Source: UBA7803 sp041686955 (GTDB lineage Bacteria; Pseudomonadota; Gammaproteobacteria; Pseudomonadales; Azotimanducaceae). Taken from it: 47,933 nt of DNA. The notes beneath the pieces are model-generated. The model worked only from the letters and a program-made list of their open reading frames with translations. It was not told the DNA's origin and made no database searches. Below, in pieces: positions 1 through 7,763 of this stretch. Location: the NCBI GenBank assembly GCA_041686955.1, contig JAWLCV010000030.1, positions 1 to 47,933 of the forward strand. Reading direction: 5' to 3'. The translations under genes and the position numbers were made by a program. Positions within the stretch are counted from its first letter, which is position 1; every line of letters begins with the position of its first letter.

Positions 1-135
1 CGCTGTCCGCTGTCCGCTTTCCGCTGGAGAGCTTTCGGCGGTCGGCGGTCGGCGGTCGGCAAGAGGGACATCGCCAGAATCTGGCGATTCCTCTCCTGCG
101 GATGGCGGATAGCGGATAGCGGACAGCGGACAGCG
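1..135. repeat. Heptamer-based inverted repeat array
   Basis: Degenerate 7-bp units run through both ends: cgctgtc copies at 1-25, cggtcgg copies at about 37-60, and gcggata/gcggaca copies at 98-135. The first 18 bases (1-18) are the exact reverse complement of 118-135, and the next unit (19-25) matches 111-117 with one mismatch, so the element can fold end to end. It stops three bases before the stop codon of the flavin monooxygenase. There is no transposase or CRISPR-like spacer. It looks like a dispersed intergenic repeat, but copies elsewhere in the genome cannot be seen from here. Confidence 0.75.
62..94. repeat. Hairpin at the centre of the heptamer repeat
   Basis: ATCGCCAG at 70-77 and CTGGCGAT at 81-88 form a perfect 8-bp stem around the loop AAT. 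AGAGG at 62-66 can pair with CCTCT at 90-94 beyond a short internal loop. No T-run follows on either strand, so it is not a clear intrinsic terminator. It may still stabilise the 3' end of the minus-strand monooxygenase transcript. Confidence 0.6.
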
Positions 136-138
136 ATC

Positions 139-1686
139 TCAGCCACTCGCCGCCTTTCGGGCGCCGCGCTCGCCCGCCCCGCGCTTACCGTCGTAGAGGA
201 ACTCCGAGCCGTCGAGGTCGATGGCCGGGATCTCCACCCGCTCCGTCCAGTAGTCCTGGTTGTGCCGCCACTCCGGCTTGTCGCCGCGGCGCGGCAGCTC
301 GTCGAGGCCGCGCATCAGATAGCCGGGATTGAAGTCGTCCTGGTCGATCCAGGGCAGGATCTTCATGTCCTGGTCTTCGTCGCGCAGGGCCACCTCCACC
401 CGCCGCGCACCGATCTCGTCCATGTGATTGAGGAGACCACAGACGAAATCGCCCAGCATGTCCACGCGCAGGGTCCAGCTCGCGCGGAAGTAGCCGAACA
501 CCCACACCAGATTGGGCACTCCGGTGAACATCATGCCGCGATAGGTGATGGTGTCGTGCCAGTCCACCGGCTCGCCGTCCACGAAGAACGGGATGTCGCC
601 CATGACCGACAGGCGGAATCCGGTGGCGGCGACGATGATGTCCGCCTCGATTTCCTCGCCCGAGGTCGTGCGCACGCCCTTTTCCGTGAACGTCTCGAGG
701 GTGTCGGTGACCACGGTGAGCTTGCCCGCTGCCGCAGCCTTGAAGATGTCGCCTTCCGGGCAGAAGGCCAGGCGCTGCTGCCATACCCGGTACTTGGGGG
801 TGAAATGCGGCTCGAACTGGAAGTCCTCGCCGGCGTAGTGCCGGATCAGCGCCTTCAGCTCCTCGAAGACGGCCTCGGGCTCCGTGCGGCATCGCCGGGT
901 CATGGCGTCCTGGTCGTGCATGATCTGCGTCCGCACCACGCGATGGATGGTCGGCTCGTCGATGCCGATCTCACGCAGGCGGTCGGCCAGCTCGTTCCTG
1001 TTCTCGCTGCAGAAGAAGTAGGTCGGCGACCGCTGCAGCATGGTCACGTGGGCAGCCTTGTCGGCGAAGGCCGGAATGACCGTGGCGGCAGTGGCGCCCG
1101 ACCCGATCACCAGCACGCGCTTACCGGTGTAGTCGATGGCCGGGTCCCAGAGCTGGGCGTGCACGAACAGGCCCTGGTAGTGCTTCATGCCCGGCCAGTC
1201 CGGGATGTAGGGCTTCTCGTGGTCGTAGTAGCCCTGGCACATCCACAGGAAATTGCAGGTGTAACGGACCGTCGCACCGTCCGATCGCCGCGTCGCCTCC
1301 ACGGTCCAGAGATCGCTGCCGCTGTCCCAGCTACACCGGGTGATGCGGTGGCCGTAACGGATGTGCGGGCCGATGCCGTTCTCGTCGATCACCTCGCCCA
1401 TGTACTTCAGGATCTCTTCGGCGCTGGCCACCGGCGCGCCGACCCACGGTTTGAACCGGTAGCCGAAGGTGTAGAGATCGGAGTCGGACCGCACACCCGG
1501 GTACTTGTGGGTCTCCCAGGTACCGCCGAAGGTGTCCTTCATCTCGAGGATGACGTAGCTCCTGGCCGGGCACTGCTGCTGCAGGTGATAGGCCGAGCCG
1601 ATACCCGATATCCCGGCCCCGACGATCAGCACGTCGACGTGGGTGGGGACACCGGCCTGCGGTTGTGATCCTGCAGCTGCCACCAT
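139..1686 (-). CDS. Flavin-containing monooxygenase, Baeyer-Villiger/CzcO-like
   Basis: A 515-residue cytosolic flavoprotein predicted to use FAD and NADPH to insert oxygen into a ketone or a soft nucleophile. The FAD-binding GAGISG motif lies at residues 23-28 and the NADPH-binding GSGATA motif at 195-200. Between them, residues 170-181 (Y-Q-G...H176...W180-D181) resemble the Baeyer-Villiger fingerprint FxGxxxHxxxW(P/D), with Tyr in place of the first Phe. I chose the ATG at 1686 because AGAGGAG sits about 7 bases upstream and the FAD motif then lies close to the N terminus; the ATG at 1722 lacks such a site. The thioesterase gene ends 88 bp upstream on the same strand, so the two may be co-transcribed. 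Substrate unknown. Confidence 0.85.
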   Translation of the reverse strand: MVAAAGSQPQAGVPTHVDVLIVGAGISGIGSAYHLQQQCPARSYVILEMKDTFGGTWETHKYPGVRSDSDLYTFGYRFKPWVGAPVASAEEILKYMGEVIDENGIGPHIRYGHRITRCSWDSGSDLWTVEATRRSDGATVRYTCNFLWMCQGYYDHEKPYIPDWPGMKHYQGLFVHAQLWDPAIDYTGKRVLVIGSGATAATVIPAFADKAAHVTMLQRSPTYFFCSENRNELADRLREIGIDEPTIHRVVRTQIMHDQDAMTRRCRTEPEAVFEELKALIRHYAGEDFQFEPHFTPKYRVWQQRLAFCPEGDIFKAAAAGKLTVVTDTLETFTEKGVRTTSGEEIEADIIVAATGFRLSVMGDIPFFVDGEPVDWHDTITYRGMMFTGVPNLVWVFGYFRASWTLRVDMLGDFVCGLLNHMDEIGARRVEVALRDEDQDMKILPWIDQDDFNPGYLMRGLDELPRRGDKPEWRHNQDYWTERVEIPAIDLDGSEFLYDGKRGAGERGARKAASG

Positions 1687-1774
1687 GACTTGCTCCTCTT
1701 TTGTGGATGTCCGCGTGGTCATGGTTGCGGCAGGAGGCGCTCCCTCGCCTTGATCGCAGTCAAATGAAAAGCCG

Positions 1775-2656
1775 CTAGCGGATTCGGAGCAACCCCTCCT
1801 GGCTGGCCGACGCCACCAGGGTGCCGTCACGGCTGAAGAACTCCGCGTGCACCAGGCCACGGGAGCCCTCGGCCACGCTGGTGCGCTTGTGGAACAGCAG
1901 CCATTCCGTCACGGCCACCGGACGGTGAATCCACAGCGCATGATCCAGGCTCGCCATCTGCAGGGTCGACCGCGGCTGGGTGGTGTTGTGAGGCAGGGCG
2001 CCGGTGGACACCAGACCCATGTCGGAGGCGTAGGCGAGCAGGCAGCGGGCCAGCGACTGATCCTCCACGTCGCACTCGCCGCAGAAACGAATCCAGACCG
2101 GATTCCAGAACCGGTTCGACTGCCAGGCTTCGCTGCCGAGCGGAAACACCGAGCGCATCTCGAACGGACGCGCCCGCCCCGCCATGGGGCTCTGGCCGGG
2201 GTGGTCCGCGTCGAGCCGGGCCGCCACCGCCAGGTCGTCCTCCAGCTCGTCGGGCAGGGGCACGTTGGGCATGGGATGGGCGTGCTCGAAGCCCCCTTCG
2301 GTGATCTGGAACGACACGTCCATGCTGAAGATGGCCTGACCCTGCTGAATGGCCACCACCCGCCGGGTGGCGAAGCTCGCGCCGTCGCGGATCCGCTCCA
2401 CCTCGTAGAGCACCGGGCGCATGGCATCGCCCGCGCGGATGAAGTAGGCGCGCAGCGAGTGCGGCAGGCGCGCCTCGTCCACGGTCCGGCTGGCCGCCCG
2501 CAGTGCCTGAGCCAGCACCTGCCCGCCGAACAGCCGGAACCGCCCCCGGGTCTCGTTCACGCCGCGGTACAGGTTCTGCTCGATGGGCTCGAGCTCGAGA
2601 ACCTCGAGCAGCCGCGCGGCCCGGCTGCGCTGGTCGTCTGGAGTATCGGTCTTCAT
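1775..2656 (-). CDS. Acyl-CoA thioesterase II (TesB family)
   Basis: A 293-residue double hot-dog thioesterase, the usual TesB length, which hydrolyses acyl-CoA to free acid and CoA. The family's Asp/Thr/Gln triad maps to D212 (SDMGLV), S236 (MASLDHA) and Q286 (SASQEG), so the usual Thr appears to be Ser here. The ATG at 2656 gives the normal family N terminus; the longer frame upstream runs into the divergent oxidoreductase gene. The Shine-Dalgarno match is weak. It is transcribed away from the oxidoreductase at 2736 and toward the monooxygenase, which fits a role in degrading acyl-CoA or ring-derived intermediates. Confidence 0.88.
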   Translation of the reverse strand: MKTDTPDDQRSRAARLLEVLELEPIEQNLYRGVNETRGRFRLFGGQVLAQALRAASRTVDEARLPHSLRAYFIRAGDAMRPVLYEVERIRDGASFATRRVVAIQQGQAIFSMDVSFQITEGGFEHAHPMPNVPLPDELEDDLAVAARLDADHPGQSPMAGRARPFEMRSVFPLGSEAWQSNRFWNPVWIRFCGECDVEDQSLARCLLAYASDMGLVSTGALPHNTTQPRSTLQMASLDHALWIHRPVAVTEWLLFHKRTSVAEGSRGLVHAEFFSRDGTLVASASQEGLLRIR

Positions 2657-2735
2657 GATGCGCAGTATACCTTCGTGCATCGACGGCCACGGCGCGGGAT
2701 GCGACCATTGGCCCATTCGTCCCAGGAGATCCACC

Positions 2736-3737
2736 ATGCAAAGCCGCGAAATCCGCCTCAAGCAGCGCCCCGTGGGCATGCCCCGGCACGACGACTTCGA
2801 GCTCGCCACCGTGGAGGTGCCCGCTCCGGGCACGGGCGAGGTGCAGGTCCGGAACCTGTGCATGAGCGTGGACCCCTACATGCGCGGCCGCATGGTGGAC
2901 CGCAAATCCTACGTGCCGCCGTTTCAGCTCGGCGAAGCCCTCACCGGCGGCGCCATCGGGCGGGTGGTGGCCAGCGCGCACCCCGAGTATCGGGAAGGCG
3001 ACATCGTGGAGAGCCACTATGGCTGGCGGGAAGCTTTCACCGCGCCGGCGACCCAGCTCAAGCCGCTCGGGGAGCTCACCGCGCCGCCCTCCGCCTACCT
3101 GGGGGTGCTGGGCATGCCGGGCATGACGGCCTACGTGGGGCTGTTCGGCGCCGCCGGGCTGAAGGACGGCGAAACGGTGTTCGTCTCCGGCGCCGCCGGG
3201 GCCGTGGGCAGCGTGGCCGGGCAGATCGCCCGGCTGAAGGGCTGCCAGGTGGTGGGCAGCGCCGGCAGCCCGGAGAAGGTGGCCTGGCTCACCGGAGAGC
3301 TCGGCTTCGACTACGCCTTCGACTATCACGAGGGGGATCTGCTGGGGCACCTGCGGCAGGGAGCCCCCGAGGGGCTGGACGTGTACTTCGACAACGTGGG
3401 CGGCGATCACCTGGAAGCGGCGTTGTTCCACATGCGCCCCTTCGGCCGTATCGCCCTTTGCGGAGCTATCTCGCAGTACAACGCCACCGAGCCCGTGCCC
3501 GGGCCGAGCAACCTGGTGATGGCCATCGGTCTCGGACTCACGCTGCGCGGCTTCATCGTCTCGCACTTCGACTATCTGGCCGACGACTTCAGGCGCGACA
3601 TGGAGGCCTGGGTGCGGGCCGGCGACGTGAAGTACCAGGAGACGGTTCACCACGGCATCGACAAGGCGCCCGATGCGTTCATCGGCTTGTTCACCGGCGC
3701 CAACGTCGGCAAGATGATCGTCAAGCTAGCCGACTGA
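2736..3737 (+). CDS. NADP-dependent oxidoreductase, zinc-free MDR family (CurA/YncB-like)
   Basis: A 333-residue medium-chain reductase of the leukotriene B4 dehydrogenase/CurA type, which reduces the double bond of alpha,beta-unsaturated carbonyl compounds with NADPH. The typical early segment SVDPYMRGRM is followed by a glycine-rich nucleotide site, GAAGAVGSVAGQ, in the middle of the protein. No zinc-ligand cysteine cluster is seen. The ATG at 2736 follows CAGGAGATCCACC, a good ribosome binding site. It diverges from the TesB gene across a 79-bp gap that must hold both promoters. Family assignment is secure; the substrate is not. Confidence 0.88.
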   Translation: MQSREIRLKQRPVGMPRHDDFELATVEVPAPGTGEVQVRNLCMSVDPYMRGRMVDRKSYVPPFQLGEALTGGAIGRVVASAHPEYREGDIVESHYGWREAFTAPATQLKPLGELTAPPSAYLGVLGMPGMTAYVGLFGAAGLKDGETVFVSGAAGAVGSVAGQIARLKGCQVVGSAGSPEKVAWLTGELGFDYAFDYHEGDLLGHLRQGAPEGLDVYFDNVGGDHLEAALFHMRPFGRIALCGAISQYNATEPVPGPSNLVMAIGLGLTLRGFIVSHFDYLADDFRRDMEAWVRAGDVKYQETVHHGIDKAPDAFIGLFTGANVGKMIVKLAD

Positions 3738-3773
3738 CGACGCGCCCGCCGACATTCTGCGTTCACCTCGTTG

Positions 3774-3802
3774 TTGACCGGAATGGACGGCGGGCGTAGT
3801 AT
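3774..3802 (+). promoter_or_regulatory. Sigma70-type promoter of the ABC exporter leader
   Basis: TTGACC at 3774-3779 and TAGTAT at 3797-3802 are separated by exactly 17 bp, close to the sigma70 consensus. Transcription would start near 3809, about 22 bases before the small leader ORF and about 275 bases before the first exporter gene. That leaves a long 5' leader, as expected for control by RNA structure. Confidence 0.7.
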
Positions 3803-3830
3803 GCCCACCCGCTGAACCCAGGAGGGTGCG

Positions 3831-3926
3831 ATGCACGACTATCTGCGCACATTGCTGCGAACCGAGCCGTTCGCTTCCGCGCGTGCAGATCGCATCGCCG
3901 CCGGAGGCGATCCGGCCATCCGGTGA
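3831..3926 (+). CDS. Putative 31-residue leader peptide of the ABC exporter operon
   Basis: A 31-codon ORF (MHDYLRTLLRTEPF... ending DPAIR) starts at an ATG preceded by AGGAGGGTGCG, the strongest ribosome binding site in this part of the window, and lies just after a good promoter. Its TGA (3924-3926) falls inside the 5' arm of a stem at 3922-3933/3959-3970. It has five scattered arginines but no run of a single amino acid, so it does not look like an amino-acid-sensing leader. The BmrB leader peptide of Bacillus subtilis, which controls the heterodimeric exporter BmrCD by attenuation, is a functional parallel. I recognise no sequence family. The alternative is that the ORF is fortuitous. Confidence 0.6.
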   Translation: MHDYLRTLLRTEPFASARADRIAAGGDPAIR

Positions 3927-3970
3927 GCGAGCCCCGAGTCCGCGTTCAGTAGTCTCCCGGCCCGCTCACC
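3922..3970 (+). promoter_or_regulatory. Candidate antiterminator stem of the ABC leader
   Basis: Bases 3922-3933 (GGTGAGCGAGCC) pair with 3959-3970 (GGCCCGCTCACC) at 11 of 12 positions. The 5' arm contains the stop codon of the leader ORF, and the 3' arm overlaps the first arm of the terminator-like hairpin at 3961-3981, so only one of the two can form. A ribosome at the stop codon would hide the 5' arm and free the terminator; a ribosome stalled earlier would let this stem form and permit read-through. A smaller hairpin (ATCGCC/GGCGAT, 3894-3911) lies inside the leader ORF. Confidence 0.55.
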
Positions 3971-3987
3971 ACCCGAGCGGGTTCTTC
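3961..3987 (+). terminator. Candidate attenuator terminator upstream of the ABC exporter
   Basis: CCCGCTC (3961-3967) and GAGCGGG (3975-3981) form a perfect GC-rich 7-bp stem with a 7-base loop, followed by TTCTTC. The T-tract is short, so termination efficiency is uncertain. It lies about 100 bases before the first exporter gene and competes with the stem 3922-3970. Apart from the leader ORF and these structures, I see nothing else in the 347-bp gap 3738-4084. Confidence 0.5.
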
Positions 3988-4084
3988 GTCCAGGCCTTTC
4001 CGGCTCCGTCTCGTCGTCACCCGCTCGTAATCCCTGAACCATCGGCGGCGCCCGAACGGCACCGCCCCGAGCGGAATACGACGA

Positions 4085-5926
4085 ATGAACGACCCCCACC
4101 GCGTTTCGCTGTGGCAGATCACCCGGGGCGAGCGGCTTCGCTACGTCGGCGCCATCATCGCCATGGCGGCCACCAACGCCTTCATGTTCGGTGCCCCGCT
4201 GGTGGGCAAGTACGCCATCGACGTGGTGGTGGAAGGCGATCTGCAGCGCGCCGCGCCGCCCCTGGCATGGCTCACCCGCAACCTCGCCGCCGCGGATCCC
4301 TACGCCACCTACCTGTGGTTGTCGGCCGCGGCGGCGGTACTGCTCACCGGCGTGGCGGGATTGTGCCTCTATGCCCGCGGCCGGCTGGCCGCCGTGGCGT
4401 CGGAGAGCATCGTCCGGCGGGTGCGGGAGGCGCTGTACCGCCGCCTGCATCATCTGCAGGCCGGCTTCTACGACACCGCCGACACGGGCGATCTGGTGCA
4501 GCGGGCGAGCTCCGACGTGGAGACCTTGCGCGTCTTTCTCGCCAGCGACGTGGTGGAGATCGGCCGCGCGCTGATGCTGGTGGCCTGCGTGATGCCGTTG
4601 CTGTTCTGGATGGACCCGGGACTTGCTGCCCTGTCGGTGTGCCTCATGCCGCTCCTGACCCTCTGCGCCTACCTGTTCTTCTCGCGGGTGAAGACCGTGT
4701 TCCAGCAGACCGACGAGGCGGAGGCCGCCATGACCGCCACCTTGCAGGAGAACCTCACCGGCATTCGCGTGGTGCGTGCCTTCGCCCGCCAGGGCTACGA
4801 GATCGACAAGTTCGCGCTGCGTAACGCGGCGTTTCGCGACCACAACCATCGGCTGATCCGGCTCATGGGCCTGTATTGGGGCACGAGCGACCTCCTGGCC
4901 ATGTCCCAGGTGGGCATCGTGCTGTTCGCCGGGGCCGCGTCGCTGCGCGCCGGGACTCTCACCGTGGGCACCCTGTTCGCGTTCATGACCTACGTCACCA
5001 TGGTCATCTGGCCCGTCCGGCAGCTCGGCCGGGTGCTCACGGACACGGGCAAGGCGGTGGTGAGCCTCACGCGAATCGGCGAGATCCTCGCCGCCCCGGA
5101 GGAGTCCACCGAAGCGGTTCCCGCCGCGCGGGCCCGGGGGGAGATCCACATCGAAGGCTTGAGCTTCGGTTACGAGCCCGGGCGGCCCGTGCTTCGGGCC
5201 GTGAGCCTGCACATCCCGCCCGGCGAGACCCTGGCGCTGGTGGGGCCGCCCGGTTCGGGCAAATCCACCCTCATCCGCCTGCTGTTGCGGCTCTACGAGT
5301 ACCACGACGGGTCCATTCGCCTGGACGGCCGGGAGCTGCGAGACGTCAACCGGCAATGGCTGCGGCGTCAGCTCGGCGTCGTGCTGCAGGACCCCTTTCT
5401 GTACTCCCGCAGCATCCGGGCCAACCTGGCCGTGGGACGGCCGGACGCCGCCGAGCACGAGCTGCTGGACGCCTGCCGGGAAGCCGCCGTGGCCGACGCG
5501 GTGGCGAGCCTGCCCGCCGGATTCGACGCCATGGTGGGAGAACGGGGCGTGACCCTGTCCGGCGGTCAGCGCCAGCGCCTGGCGCTGGCCCGCGCGCTGT
5601 TGAAGGATCCGCCGGTGCTGGTGCTCGACGACTCGCTGTCCGCCGTGGATACCGGCACCGAGGCCCGCATCCTCGAGGCGTTGCGGCGCCGCAAGGGCCG
5701 GCAGACCACCCTAATCATCGCCCACCGGCTGTCGTCCGTGATGCAGGCCGACCGGATCCTGGTGCTGGACGAAGGCCGGGTCGCCCAGCTCGGCGACCAC
5801 GCCACCCTGTCGAGCCAGCCGGGCCCGTACCGCCGGCTGTGCGAGATCCAGGGGGCGCTCGACGCCGCCGTTCGCGATGACCTCGCCGCCGCGGGGGGCG
5901 AGAGCCGAGGAGAAGCTCGTGGATAA
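4085..5926 (+). CDS. ABC exporter half-transporter, degenerate-site subunit
   Basis: A 613-residue fusion of a six-helix exporter membrane domain (about residues 15-320) and an ATPase domain. Walker A is GPPGSGKST at 387-395, the signature LSGGQ is at 491-495, and Walker B ends in D515-D516, so the catalytic glutamate is replaced by aspartate. In heterodimeric exporters such as TM287/288, LmrCD and BmrCD one subunit has exactly this change. Its partner is encoded next, with an 8-bp (or 50-bp) overlap, which supports a 1:1 complex in the inner membrane that expels drugs or lipids. The gene lies downstream of a leader ORF and a putative attenuator. Substrate unknown. Confidence 0.9.
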   Translation: MNDPHRVSLWQITRGERLRYVGAIIAMAATNAFMFGAPLVGKYAIDVVVEGDLQRAAPPLAWLTRNLAAADPYATYLWLSAAAAVLLTGVAGLCLYARGRLAAVASESIVRRVREALYRRLHHLQAGFYDTADTGDLVQRASSDVETLRVFLASDVVEIGRALMLVACVMPLLFWMDPGLAALSVCLMPLLTLCAYLFFSRVKTVFQQTDEAEAAMTATLQENLTGIRVVRAFARQGYEIDKFALRNAAFRDHNHRLIRLMGLYWGTSDLLAMSQVGIVLFAGAASLRAGTLTVGTLFAFMTYVTMVIWPVRQLGRVLTDTGKAVVSLTRIGEILAAPEESTEAVPAARARGEIHIEGLSFGYEPGRPVLRAVSLHIPPGETLALVGPPGSGKSTLIRLLLRLYEYHDGSIRLDGRELRDVNRQWLRRQLGVVLQDPFLYSRSIRANLAVGRPDAAEHELLDACREAAVADAVASLPAGFDAMVGERGVTLSGGQRQRLALARALLKDPPVLVLDDSLSAVDTGTEARILEALRRRKGRQTTLIIAHRLSSVMQADRILVLDEGRVAQLGDHATLSSQPGPYRRLCEIQGALDAAVRDDLAAAGGESRGEARG

Positions 5927-7763
5927 CTACGACGACGACAACTACGACGACGGCATCGACGAAGACGCCCTGGCGGCGCGGGTCGAGACCCGGCTATGGG
6001 GGAAGCTCTTCGCCTACGCCCGGCGCTATCCCGGTGAGCTGGCGGGCCTCGCCGCCTGTGCCTTCATCACCGCCTGCGTGGAGATCACCTACCCGCTCAT
6101 CACCCGGGGGGTGGTGGATCAGGTGGAGGCCCAGGGTTTCGATGCCCGCCTCGGCCCCTGGCTGCTCGCGTATCTGGGGTGCACCATCGTCCTCGCCGCC
6201 GCCATCGGCACGTTCATCTGGCTGGGCGGCAAGATTCGCACCCACGTCAGCCACGACATACGCCGGGACGGCTTCGAGAACCTGCAGCGCCTGTCGTTCT
6301 CGTTCTACGACCACCGGCCCGTGGGCTGGCTCATGGCGCGGATGACCTCGGACTGCGAACGCCTTTCCAACATCCTGGCCTGGGGCTTTCTGGACCTGGT
6401 GTGGGGCAGCACCGTCATGATCGGCATCGCCGCCGCCATGCTGGTGATGAACGCCAAGCTCGCGCTGCTCGTGCTGGCCGTCATCCCGGTGCTCGGCTGG
6501 GTTTCCGCGCGTTTCCAGCGCCGCATCCTGTCGAGCGCGCGTCAGGTGCGCGCCACCAACTCGCGCATCACGGCGTCCTACAACGAAGCCATCATGGGCG
6601 TGCTCACCAGCAAGGCGTTCGTCCGCGAGCAGGCGAACGCGCGGGAGTTCGAGCACCTGGCTGGGACCATGTACGGCTCGTCGGTGCTGAACCTTACCCA
6701 GGCGGCGATCTATCTGCCGGTGGTGACCACGCTGGCGAGCCTCACCACCGGGCTCGCCCTCGCGGTGGGGGGAATGGACCTGCTCGGCGGCGCCATCACT
6801 GCCGGCACCCTGGTGGCCTTCATGGCGTACACGCGCCACTTCTTCGATCCGGTGGAGCAGCTCGGCCACTGGTTCGCCGAGATGCAGATGGCGCAGGCCT
6901 CGGCGGAACGGATTCTCAGCCTCATCGAAGCGGAGCCGGAGATTCGCGATTCTGCCGACGCGGCCTCACCCGCGGGAAGCCGGGAGCCGATCGGGCGCAT
7001 CGACCTCGAGAACGTGAGCTTCGGCTACGATCCCGCGCGGCCCGTGCTCCGGGACGTCAACCTCACCGTGCGGCGCGGCGAGACGCTGGCCATCGTCGGC
7101 CCCACCGGCGGCGGCAAGAGCACGCTGGTCAACCTGATCTGCCGGTTCTACGAGCCCACCGGCGGCCGGGTGCTCATCGACGGCGTGGATTACCGCGACC
7201 GTCCTCTGCACTGGCTGCAGTCGAATCTGGGCATGGTGCTGCAGAACGCCCACGTGTTCAGCGGCAGCATCCTGGAGAACATTCGCTACGGCCGGCTGGA
7301 CGCCAGCGACGACGAGGTGCGCGCCGCCGCGCGCCTGGCCGGCGCCCACGACTTCATCGAGCAGATGCCGGACGGCTACGCCACGGAGGTCGGAGAAGGC
7401 GGCGGCCGGCTCTCCGCGGGGCAGAAGCAGCTCGTATCCTTCGCCCGGGCGATCCTGGCGGACCCGCAGATACTGGTGATGGACGAGGCCACCTCGTCGG
7501 TGGACACGGAAACGGAGCAGCGCATCCAGCAGGGCCTCGCCAACGTGCTGGCGGGCCGCATCGCCTTCGTCATCGCCCACCGGCTCTCCACCATCCGCAA
7601 TGCCGACCGGATCATCGTGGTGGACGGCGGGCGCATCGTGGAATCGGGGAGTCACGAGTCGCTCATGGCGGCGCGGGGACGGTACGCCGAGCTCTACCGG
7701 CAATCGGCGGTCACCGGTCAGCCGGCCGGGGTGATTCAGAGCTCCCGCCTCAATCCGGCGTAG
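5919..7763 (+). CDS. ABC exporter half-transporter, consensus-site subunit
   Basis: Partner of the preceding gene, 614 residues from the GTG at 5919. The site GAGGAG lies 6 bases before this GTG; an ATG at 5877 in the same frame would add 14 residues and a 50-bp overlap but has no visible ribosome site. The N terminus is strikingly acidic (DNYDDDNYDDGIDEDA). After the membrane domain come Walker A GPTGGGKST (G394 onward), the altered signature LSAGQ (498-502) and Walker B with D522 and the catalytic E523. The modified signature here and the D-for-E change in the partner would meet in the same ATP site, giving one dead and one active site. The 3' end overlaps the convergent gene by 28 bp. Confidence 0.9.
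   Translation: MDNYDDDNYDDGIDEDALAARVETRLWGKLFAYARRYPGELAGLAACAFITACVEITYPLITRGVVDQVEAQGFDARLGPWLLAYLGCTIVLAAAIGTFIWLGGKIRTHVSHDIRRDGFENLQRLSFSFYDHRPVGWLMARMTSDCERLSNILAWGFLDLVWGSTVMIGIAAAMLVMNAKLALLVLAVIPVLGWVSARFQRRILSSARQVRATNSRITASYNEAIMGVLTSKAFVREQANAREFEHLAGTMYGSSVLNLTQAAIYLPVVTTLASLTTGLALAVGGMDLLGGAITAGTLVAFMAYTRHFFDPVEQLGHWFAEMQMAQASAERILSLIEAEPEIRDSADAASPAGSREPIGRIDLENVSFGYDPARPVLRDVNLTVRRGETLAIVGPTGGGKSTLVNLICRFYEPTGGRVLIDGVDYRDRPLHWLQSNLGMVLQNAHVFSGSILENIRYGRLDASDDEVRAAARLAGAHDFIEQMPDGYATEVGEGGGRLSAGQKQLVSFARAILADPQILVMDEATSSVDTETEQRIQQGLANVLAGRIAFVIAHRLSTIRNADRIIVVDGGRIVESGSHESLMAARGRYAELYRQSAVTGQPAGVIQSSRLNPA

Noticed and set aside
1..135. CRISPR array or insertion-sequence end
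   Set aside because: Units are 7 bp and contiguous, without unique spacers, and there is no transposase or target duplication in view.
262..1668. A 468-codon open frame on the plus strand opposite the flavin monooxygenase
   Set aside because: It lacks domain motifs and is low-complexity, rich in His, Val, Gly and Arg, as expected for the antisense of a GC-rich gene. The minus-strand frame has intact FAD and NADPH motifs.
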